A stretch of 44,352 nt of DNA from Paractinoplanes deccanensis (GTDB taxonomy: Bacteria; Actinomycetota; Actinomycetes; Mycobacteriales; Micromonosporaceae). Under the pieces are notes generated by a model. It did no database searches and was not told the DNA's origin. It saw only the letters and a list, made by a program, of their open reading frames with translations. The stretch covers positions 1 through 44,352 of the forward strand of contig NZ_BOMI01000102.1 in NCBI RefSeq assembly GCF_016862115.1, read 5' to 3'. The position numbers and the translations under genes were made by a program. Shown piece by piece: positions 1-9,231 of this stretch. How positions within the stretch are numbered: the first letter of the stretch is position 1; every line of letters starts with the position of its first letter.

Positions 1-2
1 TG

Positions 3-974
3 TCCCGCAGCACGGCCTCCTTCGTCCTGGCTGGACGCCATGTGGACATGAGGATCTCCGAAGACGCCCGGCAACGGGTGCTCCGGGCGGCCCAGGAGCT
101 GGACTACCGGCCCAACCTCATGGCCCGGAGCCTGCGCACCAAGGTCACCAGGACCATCGCGCTGGTCTCCGACACGCTGGCCTCCGACCCGTACGCGGGC
201 CGCGCCATCCAGGGCAGCCTCGCCGCCGCCGTCGCGCACGGGCACCTGCTGTTCATCGGCGAGACCGAGGGCAACCCGGTGATCGAGGAGAAGCTCATCT
301 CCGACTTCCTGGACAGGCAGGTCGACGCCTTCGTCTACGCGAGCATGTTCACCCGCTACGTGCGCGTGCCCAAACAGCTCAAGGGCCGCCCCGTGGTGCT
401 GCTCAACTGCCTCACCCGCGGCGCTCGCCCGGCACACCACCAGGTCGTCCCCGACGAGTCGGCGGCCGGGTCCGCGGCGGCCGACGCCCTGCTCGGCGCC
501 GGGCATCGCCACCACATCCACCTGGTCGGCACGCCCGCGCCGAACGTCTTCGCCGCCCGGGAAAGGCTGTCCGGCATCCGGGCGGCGCTCGCCGAGGAGG
601 GCGCGAAGCTGGCCGGCGTCGTCGAGTGCGACTGGTGGCCCGACTCGGCGTACGACGCGGTCTCCCGCGCCCTGGACGACGGCTTGGCGGCGAGCGCCCT
701 GATCTGCCTGAACGACCGGATAGCCCTCGGCGCCTACCAGGCCCTGCGCGACGCGGGCCGCTCGGTGCCCGGCGACGTCTCGGTCGTCTCGTTCGACGAC
801 TCGGAGCTCGCCGCGTGGCTCCGGCCCCAGCTCACCAGCATCGCGCTGCCCCACTACGAGCTGGGCTGGCAGGCGGTCGAGAAGCTGCTCGGCCCGCCCA
901 GCGACCCCGCGGTGACCCGGCTGCCGATGCCGGTGCGCGCGCGGGCCTCGGTCGGCCGGCCGCCCGGTGAATAA
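3..974 (+). CDS. LacI-family transcriptional regulator, 5' truncated by window edge
   Basis: The gene enters from the left edge. The frame is open from base 3 and begins SRSTASFVLAGRH, the second helix of a LacI helix-turn-helix, followed by the hinge (LDYRPNLMARSLRT). The true start is therefore outside the window, and the internal ATG at 42 is not it. The remaining ~300 residues are a periplasmic-binding-protein-like effector domain (LVSDTL, a C-terminal VVSFDDSELAAWLRPQLTS block), the usual core that binds a sugar or related ligand. LacI proteins repress carbohydrate genes until the ligand binds. The ligand and target cannot be told here because the upstream neighbours are missing. It ends 30 bp before adnA and is probably unrelated to it. 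Confidence 0.9.
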   Translation, partial: SRSTASFVLAGRHVDMRISEDARQRVLRAAQELDYRPNLMARSLRTKVTRTIALVSDTLASDPYAGRAIQGSLAAAVAHGHLLFIGETEGNPVIEEKLISDFLDRQVDAFVYASMFTRYVRVPKQLKGRPVVLLNCLTRGARPAHHQVVPDESAAGSAAADALLGAGHRHHIHLVGTPAPNVFAARERLSGIRAALAEEGAKLAGVVECDWWPDSAYDAVSRALDDGLAASALICLNDRIALGAYQALRDAGRSVPGDVSVVSFDDSELAAWLRPQLTSIALPHYELGWQAVEKLLGPPSDPAVTRLPMPVRARASVGRPPGE

Positions 975-1004
975 ACGTCGTACCCCCGTGGTTTCCTTGA
1001 TGCC

Positions 1005-4000
1005 GTGAGCACGCCGGCCCCTTCCGCCGCGGTGCGCCGGCCGGCGTACCGCCTGGTCCGGCGTCCCCCCGCGCCCCTCCCGCCGATCACCCAAGATCCC
1101 CTCCAGCGGTACGCGACGGAGCACGTCGACGGTCCGCTCCTCGTCGTCGGCGGCCCCGGCACCGGCAAGACGACGACCCTCGTGGAGTCCGTCGCGGCCC
1201 GTGTGTCCGAGGGCGTCGACCCCGAGCGCATCCTGGTGCTCACGTTCGGCCGCCGCGGCTCGGCGGCCCTGCGCGACCGCATCGAGGCCCGCATAGCCGG
1301 CGACCCCGGCCGCATAGTCCACGAGCCCCTGGTGCGCACCTTCCACGCCTACGCGTTCGGCCTGCTCCGCCGCGCGGCCGCCGAGCGCGGCGAGCCCTCG
1401 CCCCGCCTGCTCACCGGCCCCGAGCAAGACCTGATCATCCGTGAGCTGCTCGAGGTCGCCGGCGACCCCGAGGCGCCCGACGCGATCGGCTGGCCCGAGG
1501 CCCTGCGCCCCGCCCTGCCCACCCGCGCCTTCGCCCAGCAGCTCCGCGACCTGATGCAGCGCGCCGCCGAGCGCGGCATCGGCCCGGCCGACCTGGCCCG
1601 CCTCGGCGAGCGCCTGGGCCGCGCCGACTGGCCGGCCGCCGCCCGCTTCCTGCGCGAATACGTGGCCGTCCTGGCCCTGCGCGACGTCACCACCCGCGGC
1701 TCCGCCGCCTACGACCCCGCCGAGCTGGTCCGCGCCGCCGCCGGCCTCCTGCACGACAACCCCGACCTGCTCGAGGCCGAGCGCCGCCGCCTGCAACACG
1801 TCTACGTCGACGAGCTGGCCGACACCGACCCCGCCCAGATCGAGCTCCTCGCCCTGGTCGCCGGCGGCGGCAAGCCCCTGGTCGCCTTCGCCGACCCCGA
1901 CGCCTCCATCTACGGCTTCCGGGGCGCCGACCCCAGCGTCGTCACCACCTTCCCGTCCCGCTTCCGCACGGCGTCGGGCGCCGTCGCCGAGACCCTCACC
2001 CTCCACACCAACTACCGAGCCGAAGCCCCCTTGCTCGGCGCCACCACCCGGGTCGCCCGCCGCATGCGCGGCCCGATCACCCACCGCCCCATGCACCCGC
2101 CCCCGGCCGATACCCCGGCCGAGCCCTCACCCGCCGGGTCGCCGGCCGAGCCCTCACCCGCCGGGTCGCCGGCCGAGCCCTCACCCGCCGGGTCGCCGGT
2201 CGAGCGCGCACGCGCCGGGTCGCCGGCCGAGCCGCCACCCGCTGGCTCGCCGGTCGAGCGCGCACGCGCCGGTGCCGGCGTCGAGCCGCCACCCGCTGGC
2301 TCGCCGGCCGAGCCCGCACGCGCCGGTGCCGGTGCCGGCGCCGAGCCGCCCTCCGCCGCGCCCCGCCCACCCGCCGAGCCCGGGTCGCCCGCTGTGCCGG
2401 GGTCCCGGCCCTCCGCCGCCGACGGGCTTCGGCCGGGGGCGGTGGTGCGCATCTTCCGGGCGGCCACCGCCGAGGCCGCCTATGTGGCGCACGCCCTTCG
2501 GGAGGCTCACCTGCTGCACGGCGTGCCGTGGTCGCGCATGGCCGTGCTGCTGCGGTCGACCTCGCTTCAGCTGCCTTCGCTCCAGCGAGCGCTGGCCGCC
2601 GCCGGGGTGCCGACCGTCACCCACGCCGAAGACCTTCCTCTTCACCTTCAGCCCGCCGTGGCCCCGTTCCTCTTGTTGCTGCGGTGCGCGCTCACGCCCG
2701 AGACGCTCAACGAAGAGGCGACCGTCGCCCTGTTGCACTCGCCGCTCGGTGGGGCCGATCCGCTGGCCGAGCGGCGGCTCCGGCAGGGGCTGCGGGCCCT
2801 CGCGCTGGCGGCGGGCGACCGGCGCCCCTCCGGGGAGTTGCTGGTCGACGCGGTGCGTGACCCGGCCGGCCTCGACATGGTGGAGCGGCGCTGGGCCGTG
2901 CCCGCGCAAAATGTGGCCCGGCTGCTCGCCACCGCGCGCGAGGCGGCCGCCGCGCCCGGTGCGACCGCCGAGCAGGTGCTGTGGACGGTCTGGAAGGCCA
3001 GCGGCCTGGCCGACCGGTGGTATGCGATGAGCACCCGCAACGGCCCCGCCCCGGAGAACGCGGACGCCGGCCGGGCGCGGCAGTGGCGTGCCGAGGCGGC
3101 CGACCGGGACCTCGACTCGATGGTGGTGCTCTTCGACGCGGCGGCGCGCTTCGTCGACCGGCTGCCGGGCGCGCGCACCGAGGTCTTCCTCGACCACGTG
3201 CTCGGCCAGGACCTGCCGGCCGACTCGATCGCGCCGAGCGCCGACCGGGGCGAGGCGGTGCGGCTGCTGACCGCCCACGCCGCCAAGGGCCTGGAGTGGG
3301 ACGTCGTGGTGCTCGCCGGCGTGCAGGAGGGCATCTGGCCCGACCTGCGCCTGCGCGGCAGCCTGCTCGGCTCCGAGCGGCTCGTCGACTTCATCGCCGG
3401 CCGCGCCGCGTCGGGCGAGGCCGCGGTGGTCGGCCAGACGTCGGCGCTGCTCGACGAGGAGCGCCGCCTGTTCTACGTGGCCGCCACCCGGGCCCGCCGC
3501 AAGCTGATCGCCACCGCCGTGGCCTCCGCCGGCGTGGGCGGCTCCGAGGGCGAGGAACAGCCCAGCCGCTTCCTCAGCGAGCTCGCCGAGCCCGAGGCCG
3601 AGCAGGGCCCCTCGGCCCCGCCCACCGACCCCGACGACCCCGGCCCCACCGAGCCGGACCCGTCCGACCCCGGCCCGGGTCCGGCGGAGCCCAGCCCGCC
3701 CGACCTCGACCCGGGTCCCGTCGAACCCGGTCCCACCGACCCCGACGACCCCGGCCCCACCGAGCCTGACCCGTCCGACCCCGGCCCGGGCCCGACGGAG
3801 CCCAGCCCCTCCGACCTCGACCCCGGTCCCACCGACCCCGGTCCCACCGACCCCGGTCCCACCGACCCCGGTCCCACCGACCCCGGTCCAACCGAGCCCG
3901 GTCCCACCGACCCGGATCCATGGGATAGCGCGCCATTCGACCCCGCGGGGCCGCCGACGATCCGTCCCCGCCGAGAAGCGCCTGCCGCCGCGAGGCGCGG

Positions 4001-5228
4001 CTCTGTGGCGCCCGCCCCTGTTTCCCGCGCGGCCGGTGAGGGGCAGGCCGATCGGAGGGAGCCCGCCGAGAACGGCGCGCCCTCTCCGCGGAGGCCCGCC
4101 GGCGACGAGGCCACGTTGGAGGCCGCGGTTCTGTTCGGTCCTCGTCCCGACGTCGAGGCGGGCTTCGAGACCCCGGCCGAAGGCGAGGCGGGGGAGTCCG
4201 GCGCCGCCGGGGGCCGGCCGGCCGGGGAGCGGGACGGCGAGCTGACCATGGGCCGGCCGCCGCGGGCGCTCACGCTTTCGGCGCTCGTGGCGGAGCTGCG
4301 TACCGTCGTGGTGGGGAGCAACCAGACGCCCGGCCGGCGGCGGGCCGCGGCGGCCGAGCTCGCCAAGCTGGCCCGGGCCGGCGTGCCCGGAGCTCACCCC
4401 GACGACTGGTGGGGGCTGCGGCCGCTCTCCGACGACCGGCCTCTCGTCGACGAGGGGCAGCCCGTCAAGGTGACTCCCTCCTCGATGGAGAGCGCCCTGC
4501 GGTGCAGCCTGCGCTGGCTGCTCGAAAGGCACGGCGGCGCCGCACCGGCCGGGCCCGCGCAGGGTGTCGGCAACCTTGTGCACGCCGCCGCCATGCTGGC
4601 CGAGGACGCCAACGCCGATCGCGAGAAGCTGGTCGAATACGTCAGTGCCCGGTTCGACGCCATCGAGCTCGCCGCGCGGTGGCTGGCCGGGCCCGAGCAG
4701 GAGCGTGCCCAGACCATGGTGGACAAGCTGCTGCGCTGGCTCGCCGTCAACCCTCGGCGGCTGCTCGCCATCGAGCACGAGTTCACCGTGCGGCTCGAGG
4801 ACGAGAAGCGGCCGATCGAGCTGACCGGGCGGGTCGACCGGCTCGAGATCGACGAGGAGGGGCGCCTCGTGGTGATCGACCTCAAGACCGGCAAGACCAC
4901 CGCCGTCTCCTCGGCCGACCTGGAGGAGCACGCCCAGCTCGCCGGCTATCAGACCGCCGTGCAGGCCGGCGCCTTCGCCGACTACGGCGACGAGAGCGGG
5001 GGTGCCGCGCTCGTGCAGCTCGGGCCCGGCAAGGATGCTCGCGAGCAGATGCAGCTTCCGCTGGCCGACGCCGCCGACCCGCAATGGGCGTACGCGATGG
5101 TGAAGCGCACCGCCGAGACGATGGCCGCCGCCACCTTCTCGGCCGTGGCCAACAGCCGATGCCGGGTCTGTCCCGTCCGCACCAGTTGCCCGATCTCCGG
5201 GAAGGGCCGCCAAGTGGTGGAGCAGTGA
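1005..5228 (+). CDS. adnA: AdnA subunit of the AdnAB helicase-nuclease
   Basis: Large subunit (1,407 aa) of the actinobacterial AdnAB motor-nuclease, which unwinds and resects double-strand breaks for recombination. Visible parts: UvrD/SF1 Walker A GGPGTGKT (residues 49-56), Walker B VDEL (D269-E270), motif VI region RRLFYVAATRARRK, and a C-terminal RecB-type nuclease with VIDLKTGK (D1292, K1294). Cys1167 and C1386-x2-C1389-x5-C1395 match the Fe-S-cluster pattern of AddB-type nucleases. Mycobacterial AdnA is about 1,050 aa. The excess is two proline-rich repeat inserts, near residues 366-480 and 865-1115, at domain junctions. Start is GTG 1005; no clear Shine-Dalgarno is seen. The stop overlaps the adnB start by 4 bp (GTGA), so translation is probably coupled. 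Assignment rests on domain order and the adnB partner. Confidence 0.9.
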   Translation: MSTPAPSAAVRRPAYRLVRRPPAPLPPITQDPLQRYATEHVDGPLLVVGGPGTGKTTTLVESVAARVSEGVDPERILVLTFGRRGSAALRDRIEARIAGDPGRIVHEPLVRTFHAYAFGLLRRAAAERGEPSPRLLTGPEQDLIIRELLEVAGDPEAPDAIGWPEALRPALPTRAFAQQLRDLMQRAAERGIGPADLARLGERLGRADWPAAARFLREYVAVLALRDVTTRGSAAYDPAELVRAAAGLLHDNPDLLEAERRRLQHVYVDELADTDPAQIELLALVAGGGKPLVAFADPDASIYGFRGADPSVVTTFPSRFRTASGAVAETLTLHTNYRAEAPLLGATTRVARRMRGPITHRPMHPPPADTPAEPSPAGSPAEPSPAGSPAEPSPAGSPVERARAGSPAEPPPAGSPVERARAGAGVEPPPAGSPAEPARAGAGAGAEPPSAAPRPPAEPGSPAVPGSRPSAADGLRPGAVVRIFRAATAEAAYVAHALREAHLLHGVPWSRMAVLLRSTSLQLPSLQRALAAAGVPTVTHAEDLPLHLQPAVAPFLLLLRCALTPETLNEEATVALLHSPLGGADPLAERRLRQGLRALALAAGDRRPSGELLVDAVRDPAGLDMVERRWAVPAQNVARLLATAREAAAAPGATAEQVLWTVWKASGLADRWYAMSTRNGPAPENADAGRARQWRAEAADRDLDSMVVLFDAAARFVDRLPGARTEVFLDHVLGQDLPADSIAPSADRGEAVRLLTAHAAKGLEWDVVVLAGVQEGIWPDLRLRGSLLGSERLVDFIAGRAASGEAAVVGQTSALLDEERRLFYVAATRARRKLIATAVASAGVGGSEGEEQPSRFLSELAEPEAEQGPSAPPTDPDDPGPTEPDPSDPGPGPAEPSPPDLDPGPVEPGPTDPDDPGPTEPDPSDPGPGPTEPSPSDLDPGPTDPGPTDPGPTDPGPTDPGPTEPGPTDPDPWDSAPFDPAGPPTIRPRREAPAAARRGSVAPAPVSRAAGEGQADRREPAENGAPSPRRPAGDEATLEAAVLFGPRPDVEAGFETPAEGEAGESGAAGGRPAGERDGELTMGRPPRALTLSALVAELRTVVVGSNQTPGRRRAAAAELAKLARAGVPGAHPDDWWGLRPLSDDRPLVDEGQPVKVTPSSMESALRCSLRWLLERHGGAAPAGPAQGVGNLVHAAAMLAEDANADREKLVEYVSARFDAIELAARWLAGPEQERAQTMVDKLLRWLAVNPRRLLAIEHEFTVRLEDEKRPIELTGRVDRLEIDEEGRLVVIDLKTGKTTAVSSADLEEHAQLAGYQTAVQAGAFADYGDESGGAALVQLGPGKDAREQMQLPLADAADPQWAYAMVKRTAETMAAATFSAVANSRCRVCPVRTSCPISGKGRQVVEQ
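2118..2333 (+). repeat. 27-bp tandem repeat inside adnA (insert 1)
   Basis: About eight 27-bp units in register from 2118. The first three are identical and the later ones diverge (ctcacc to cgcacg, gccggg to gctggc). Because 27 is a multiple of 3, each unit encodes one AEPSPAGSP-like nonapeptide, so the array expands a flexible Pro/Ala/Ser linker without breaking the frame. It lies between the conserved HTNYRAEAP block and the next conserved helicase block (VVRIFRAAT). Confidence 0.9.
3621..3917 (+). repeat. 111-bp duplication plus 15-bp tandem repeats inside adnA (insert 2)
   Basis: Two long copies begin at 3621 and 3732 (period 111 bp, both starting cccaccgaccccgacgac). They run into about six 15-bp units from 3828 (cccaccgaccccggt), the last two slightly diverged. 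The product is an acidic Asp-Pro-Gly-Pro-Thr linker between the motor and nuclease domains. All periods are multiples of 3, so length changes would stay in frame. Confidence 0.9.
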
Positions 5229-8200
5229 CCCAGCCGACCCTCTTCGCCGACGAGCCGCCGGCTCCCCGCAGACGAGCCGACGCCGGCCCCCGCTACACCC
5301 CGGAGGAGCTGGCCCGGCTGTTGCGCCTGCACCGGCCCACCCCCGAGCAGGCCGAGATCATCTCCGCGCCGGTGGAACCGCTGCTCGTCGTGGCCGGGGC
5401 CGGCTCCGGCAAGACCGAGACGATGGCGTCGCGGGTCGTCTGGCTGGTCGCGAACGGCTACGCGCACCCGGACGAGATCCTCGGCCTCACCTTCACCCGC
5501 AAGGCCGCCGGGGAGCTCGCCCACCGGGTCCGCACCCGCCTCGGCCAGCTGGTGCGCCGGCTGGGCCGCGACGACGCGCTCGCCGGCGAGGCGACCATCT
5601 CCACCTACCACTCGTACGCGGCCCGGGTCGTCACCGAGCACGGCCTGCGCGCCGGGTTCGAGCCGTCGGCGCGCCTGCTCACCGAGGCCGCCCGGTGGCA
5701 GATCGTCGATTCGCTCGTCCGGTCGTACACGGGGGAGATGACCGGGGTGAACCGGGCGCCCGGCACGGTCACCGACGACGTGCTCGCTCTCTCCGGCGAG
5801 CTCGCCGAGCATCTGGTCTCGCCCGACGAGCTGGCCGCCTGGACCGGCCGGTTCTTCGCCGAGGTGCAGGAGCTGCCCGGCCGGGTCTACAAGGACGTCG
5901 CCGACATGCTCGCCCGGCAGCGCCTGCGGCTGACCCTGCTGCCGCTGGTGCGCCTCTACGAGCGGCGCAAGCTCGACCTGGGGGCGATGGACTTCGGCGA
6001 CCAGATGGCCCGGGCCGCGACCGTCGCCCGCGACCATCCCGAGGTCGGCGAGATCGAGCGTGGCCGCTACAAGATCGTTCTGCTGGACGAGTACCAGGAC
6101 ACCAGCCACGCGCAGGTGACCATGCTGAACAACCTGTTCGGCGGAGGCCATCCGGTCACCGCCGTCGGCGACCCCTGCCAGTCGATCTACGGCTGGCGCG
6201 GCGCCTCGGCCGGCACGCTCGAACGGTTCCCCACCGAGTTCCCCCGCCGCGACGGCACCCGTGCCCGTATCCGCGCCCTGACCCGCAGCTGGCGCAACCG
6301 GCCCGAGATCCTCCAGGTCGCCAACGTTCTCTCCGAGCCGCTGCGGGCGTTCGGCGCGCGGGTCGAGGAGCTGCGGTCCGCCGCCAAGGTTCCCCCGGTC
6401 GGCGGCCGCACGGTCGCGTGCGCGCTGCTGCCGACCTTCGCCGACGAGGCCGACTGGATCGCCGACTCGATGCTGCGCGCCTGGCAGATCGTCGCCGGCC
6501 TGCCGGACACCCCGCCCGACGAGATCCCGATCGAAAAGCGGCCGACCAGCGCCGTGCTGGTGCGGGTGCGCAGCCAGATCCCGGCGATCGAGGAGGCGCT
6601 GCGCGACCGCGGCCTGCCGGTCGAGGTGGTCGGCCTGGGCGGTCTGCTGGACACCCCCGAGGTACGCGACGTCGTCTGCACCCTGCGCGTGCTGGCCGAC
6701 CCGACCGACGGCGCCTCGCTGTTACGCCTGCTCACCGGCGCGCGCTGGCGGATCGGGCCGCGTGATCTGGTGGCGCTGCACCGGCGCGCCCGGCATCTGG
6801 CCGCCGCCCGCGCCGCCGTGGTGGCCAAGGCGGAGCCCGAGGACGTGGTCGGCGACCGGCTCGACGACGCCACGCTGGTCGAGGCCATGGCCGACCTGGG
6901 CGCCCCGCAGCAGTACTCCGCCGAGGGCTACGCGCGCCTGCACGCGTACAGCCGGGAGCTCAGCGCCCTGCGGCAGCGCCTGGACCAGCCGCTGCCCGAC
7001 CTGGTCGCCGACATCGAGCGGACCATCGGCCTGGACGTCGAGGTCGCCGTGCGCGGCTGGGCGGCGGGCGACGCCGGCCTGGCCCGCGGCCACCTGGACG
7101 CGCTCGGCGACACCGCCGCCCGCTACGCCGCCGAGACCGACGGGGGCACGCTCGCGGGCTTCCTCGCCTTCCTGGCCGCCGCCGAGGAGGAGGAGCGCGG
7201 CCTCGAGCCGGGACAGGTGGACGTGGTCGAGGGTGCGGTGCAGATCCTCACCGCGCACGCCGCGAAGGGCCTGGAGTGGGACGTCGTCTCGGTGGCCGGC
7301 CTGAGCCGGGGCGTGTGGCCGGGGCAGAGCCGCAGCACCGACCACTACCTGATGGGCGTCGGCGTGCTGCCGTTCCCGCTGCGCGGCGACAAGGAGGGCC
7401 TGCCCCGGTTCGACCTCTCCGACGCGCTGGAGCAGAAGGACGTGGTCGGCGCGGTCACCGAGTTCGGGCGGGCCTGGCGCGAGCACGACGAACGCGAGGA
7501 GCGCCGCCTGGCGTACGTCGCGGTCACCCGGCCGCGGCGCCTGCTGCTCTGCTCCGCCTATTGGTGGGGTGACGGGGTGAAGCGCCCGCGCGGCCCGTCG
7601 GTCTTCCTCGACGAGATCCGCACGGCGTGCGACGAGGGCGCCGGGGTGGTGGACGTGTGGACGCCCGAGCCGGCGCCCGGCGCCACCAACCCGGCCGACC
7701 AGCAGGAGCGGCGGGTGGAGTGGCCGTCCGACCCGCTCGGCCGGCGCCGCCCCGCGATGGCGGCCGCCGCCGACCTGATCCGCCGGATGATCGCCCAGCC
7801 GGACCCGTCGGCCGCCGAGGCCTTCGCCGAGCTGGCCGAGCACGACCCGGAGGTGCTGGCGCGCGCCGGCCTGGCCGCCGAGCTGGTCGGCATCCCCGGC
7901 GACGGCGATCCGGACGTCGACCGCTGGCGGCGCGAGGCCGACCTGCTGCTGGCCGAGCGCGAGGAGCGCGCTCGCCGCGACGGCCCGATCGAGGTGGCCC
8001 TGCCCGCGCACCTGTCGGTCTCGCAGCTCGTGGTGCTGCGCCGCGACCCGCAGGCGCTGGCCCGCTCGCTGCGCCGCCCGTTGCCGCCCCGGCCGATGCC
8101 GCACGCCCGCCGGGGCACGGCGTTCCACTCCTGGCTGGAGCAGCGGTTCGGCACCGAGCGCCTGATCGACATCGACGAGCTGCCGGGCGCGGCGGACGAC

Positions 8201-8605
8201 GACGCGGCCGCCGACGAGGAGCTGGCGGCGCTGCAGGCGGCGTTCCTGGAGAGCGAGTGGGCGGGGCGCACGCCCGTCGAGGTGGAGGTTCCGTTCGCCA
8301 CCACGATCGCCGGGGTGGTGGTGCGCGGCCGGATGGACGCGGTCTTCGCCGAGTCGGCCAACCGCTACGACGTCATCGACTGGAAGACGGGCCGCCGGCC
8401 GGAGGGTGCGGACGCCGAGGCCGCCGCGGTTCAGCTCGCCGCGTACCGGATCGCCTGGGCGTCGCTCGCCGGGGTGCCGGTCAACCGGGTCCGGGCCGGC
8501 TTCCACTACGTGCGCGAGCAGGTGACCGTGCGGCCGGTCGACCTGTTGAGCGCGGAGGAGCTGGCGGCCCTGGTCGAGCGGATCCCTACTCCAACGGGTG
8601 ATTGA
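5225..8605 (+). CDS. adnB: AdnB subunit of the AdnAB helicase-nuclease
   Basis: 1,126-aa partner of AdnA. The start is GTG 5225, because it overlaps the adnA stop by 4 bp and gives the family length (~1,100 aa); the open frame further upstream is only the antiparallel shadow of adnA. Visible motifs: Walker A with K63 (GAGSGKT), Walker B DEYQDTSH (D288-E289), GDPCQSIYGWRGAS, motif VI region RRLAYVAVTRPRR, and a RecB-like nuclease with RGTAFHSWLEQRFG, RGRMDAVFAE and VIDWKTGR (D1052, K1054). In mycobacteria the two motors and two nucleases form a heterodimer that processes DNA ends. No Fe-S cysteine set is visible here, unlike AdnA. The 3' end overlaps the convergent gene by 20 bp. Confidence 0.92.
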   Translation: MTQPTLFADEPPAPRRRADAGPRYTPEELARLLRLHRPTPEQAEIISAPVEPLLVVAGAGSGKTETMASRVVWLVANGYAHPDEILGLTFTRKAAGELAHRVRTRLGQLVRRLGRDDALAGEATISTYHSYAARVVTEHGLRAGFEPSARLLTEAARWQIVDSLVRSYTGEMTGVNRAPGTVTDDVLALSGELAEHLVSPDELAAWTGRFFAEVQELPGRVYKDVADMLARQRLRLTLLPLVRLYERRKLDLGAMDFGDQMARAATVARDHPEVGEIERGRYKIVLLDEYQDTSHAQVTMLNNLFGGGHPVTAVGDPCQSIYGWRGASAGTLERFPTEFPRRDGTRARIRALTRSWRNRPEILQVANVLSEPLRAFGARVEELRSAAKVPPVGGRTVACALLPTFADEADWIADSMLRAWQIVAGLPDTPPDEIPIEKRPTSAVLVRVRSQIPAIEEALRDRGLPVEVVGLGGLLDTPEVRDVVCTLRVLADPTDGASLLRLLTGARWRIGPRDLVALHRRARHLAAARAAVVAKAEPEDVVGDRLDDATLVEAMADLGAPQQYSAEGYARLHAYSRELSALRQRLDQPLPDLVADIERTIGLDVEVAVRGWAAGDAGLARGHLDALGDTAARYAAETDGGTLAGFLAFLAAAEEEERGLEPGQVDVVEGAVQILTAHAAKGLEWDVVSVAGLSRGVWPGQSRSTDHYLMGVGVLPFPLRGDKEGLPRFDLSDALEQKDVVGAVTEFGRAWREHDEREERRLAYVAVTRPRRLLLCSAYWWGDGVKRPRGPSVFLDEIRTACDEGAGVVDVWTPEPAPGATNPADQQERRVEWPSDPLGRRRPAMAAAADLIRRMIAQPDPSAAEAFAELAEHDPEVLARAGLAAELVGIPGDGDPDVDRWRREADLLLAEREERARRDGPIEVALPAHLSVSQLVVLRRDPQALARSLRRPLPPRPMPHARRGTAFHSWLEQRFGTERLIDIDELPGAADDDAAADEELAALQAAFLESEWAGRTPVEVEVPFATTIAGVVVRGRMDAVFAESANRYDVIDWKTGRRPEGADAEAAAVQLAAYRIAWASLAGVPVNRVRAGFHYVREQVTVRPVDLLSAEELAALVERIPTPTGD

Positions 8606-9008
8606 GCCCGGCCGCGGCCAAAAGGTGCAGCAGGGCCGCCGCGTAGGCGCCCTCGGCCGAGCCGGCGGTGAAGACGCGCCGCTCGCCGAGCAGGTCGATC
8701 AGCACCTCGTAGCCGTCCGCGCCCCGGCTGAGCTGCCGGAACGTGCCGCCGAGCAGCTCGCGCAGCTGGTCCTCACGGGGCAGCCAGACCGTCTCGTCCA
8801 TCTCGACGTCGTCCAGCGCCCACTCGGTGGTGCCGTTGAAGCCGATGACCTGGCCCTCCGGCATCGAGTGCACCTCGATGGTCATGTTGCTCAGCACGAA
8901 GACCTCGTCGTCCAGGTCGCGGTCGGGGATGGCGAACCGGTCGCCGAGCGCCGGTTTCCAGGTCAGCCCGGCCTCCTTCAGTTGCCCCGCGAGTTGTACG
9001 CCGATCAC
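8586..9008 (-). CDS. conserved actinobacterial protein of unknown function
   Basis: 140 aa, GTG start at 9008 with a GGGGA Shine-Dalgarno about 7 nt upstream. It has no signal peptide or membrane segment. A central block (VIGFNGTTEWALDDVEMDE) followed by WLPREDQLRELLG looks like a compact conserved domain. I recall similar actinobacterial proteins carrying a transferred 'pilus assembly CpaE' label, but nothing here resembles a CpaE ATPase (no P-loop), so I do not use it. It is convergent with adnB (20-bp overlap) and divergent from cspA. The function is unknown. Confidence 0.75.
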   Translation of the reverse strand: MIGVQLAGQLKEAGLTWKPALGDRFAIPDRDLDDEVFVLSNMTIEVHSMPEGQVIGFNGTTEWALDDVEMDETVWLPREDQLRELLGGTFRQLSRGADGYEVLIDLLGERRVFTAGSAEGAYAAALLHLLAAAGLNHPLE

Positions 9009-9030
9009 CGGCAGTCCCCCTTCTTCGTGT

Positions 9031-9231
9031 TAGGCTTTCCGCGTTGTCAGTTTGGTTCCCAAGTACTCAGGAGCGCCTGTGGGGAAGTCTGCCCCAGGCG
9101 CTCTTTGTCGTAACCCGGGTTTCTCCGGTACGGGCGATCAGTACGGCGACACGAGACTCACGAAGTGTGGGTCTTACTACCTCGTTCCCGTCCATAATGG
9201 CCGGGAACGATCGACCGTCGAGGAGACGAGC
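9031..9231 (+). promoter_or_regulatory. cspA promoter and structured 5' leader
   Basis: A TAGGCT -10-like hexamer (9031-9036) would start an mRNA near 9043, about 190 nt before the cspA start. The leader can form three hairpins: 9071-9102 (gagcgcct/aggcgctc plus gggg/cccc, followed by TTTGT), 9155-9175 (agactcac/gtgggtct) and 9183-9209 (cgttcccg/cgggaacg). The last sits just before the AGGAG ribosome site. Long folded leaders are typical of temperature-responsive csp mRNAs. The hairpins are seen; the thermosensor role is inferred. Confidence 0.5.

Noticed and set aside
42..974. ATG 42 as the start of the LacI-family gene
   Set aside because: The frame upstream of 42 still encodes helix-turn-helix sequence (SRSTASFVLAGRH), so the gene begins outside the window.
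2181..5213. 1,010-aa open frame on the minus strand opposite adnA
   Set aside because: It is antisense to a gene with all helicase and nuclease motifs; the frame is open because of GC-rich codon structure, and the translation is low-complexity without any domain.
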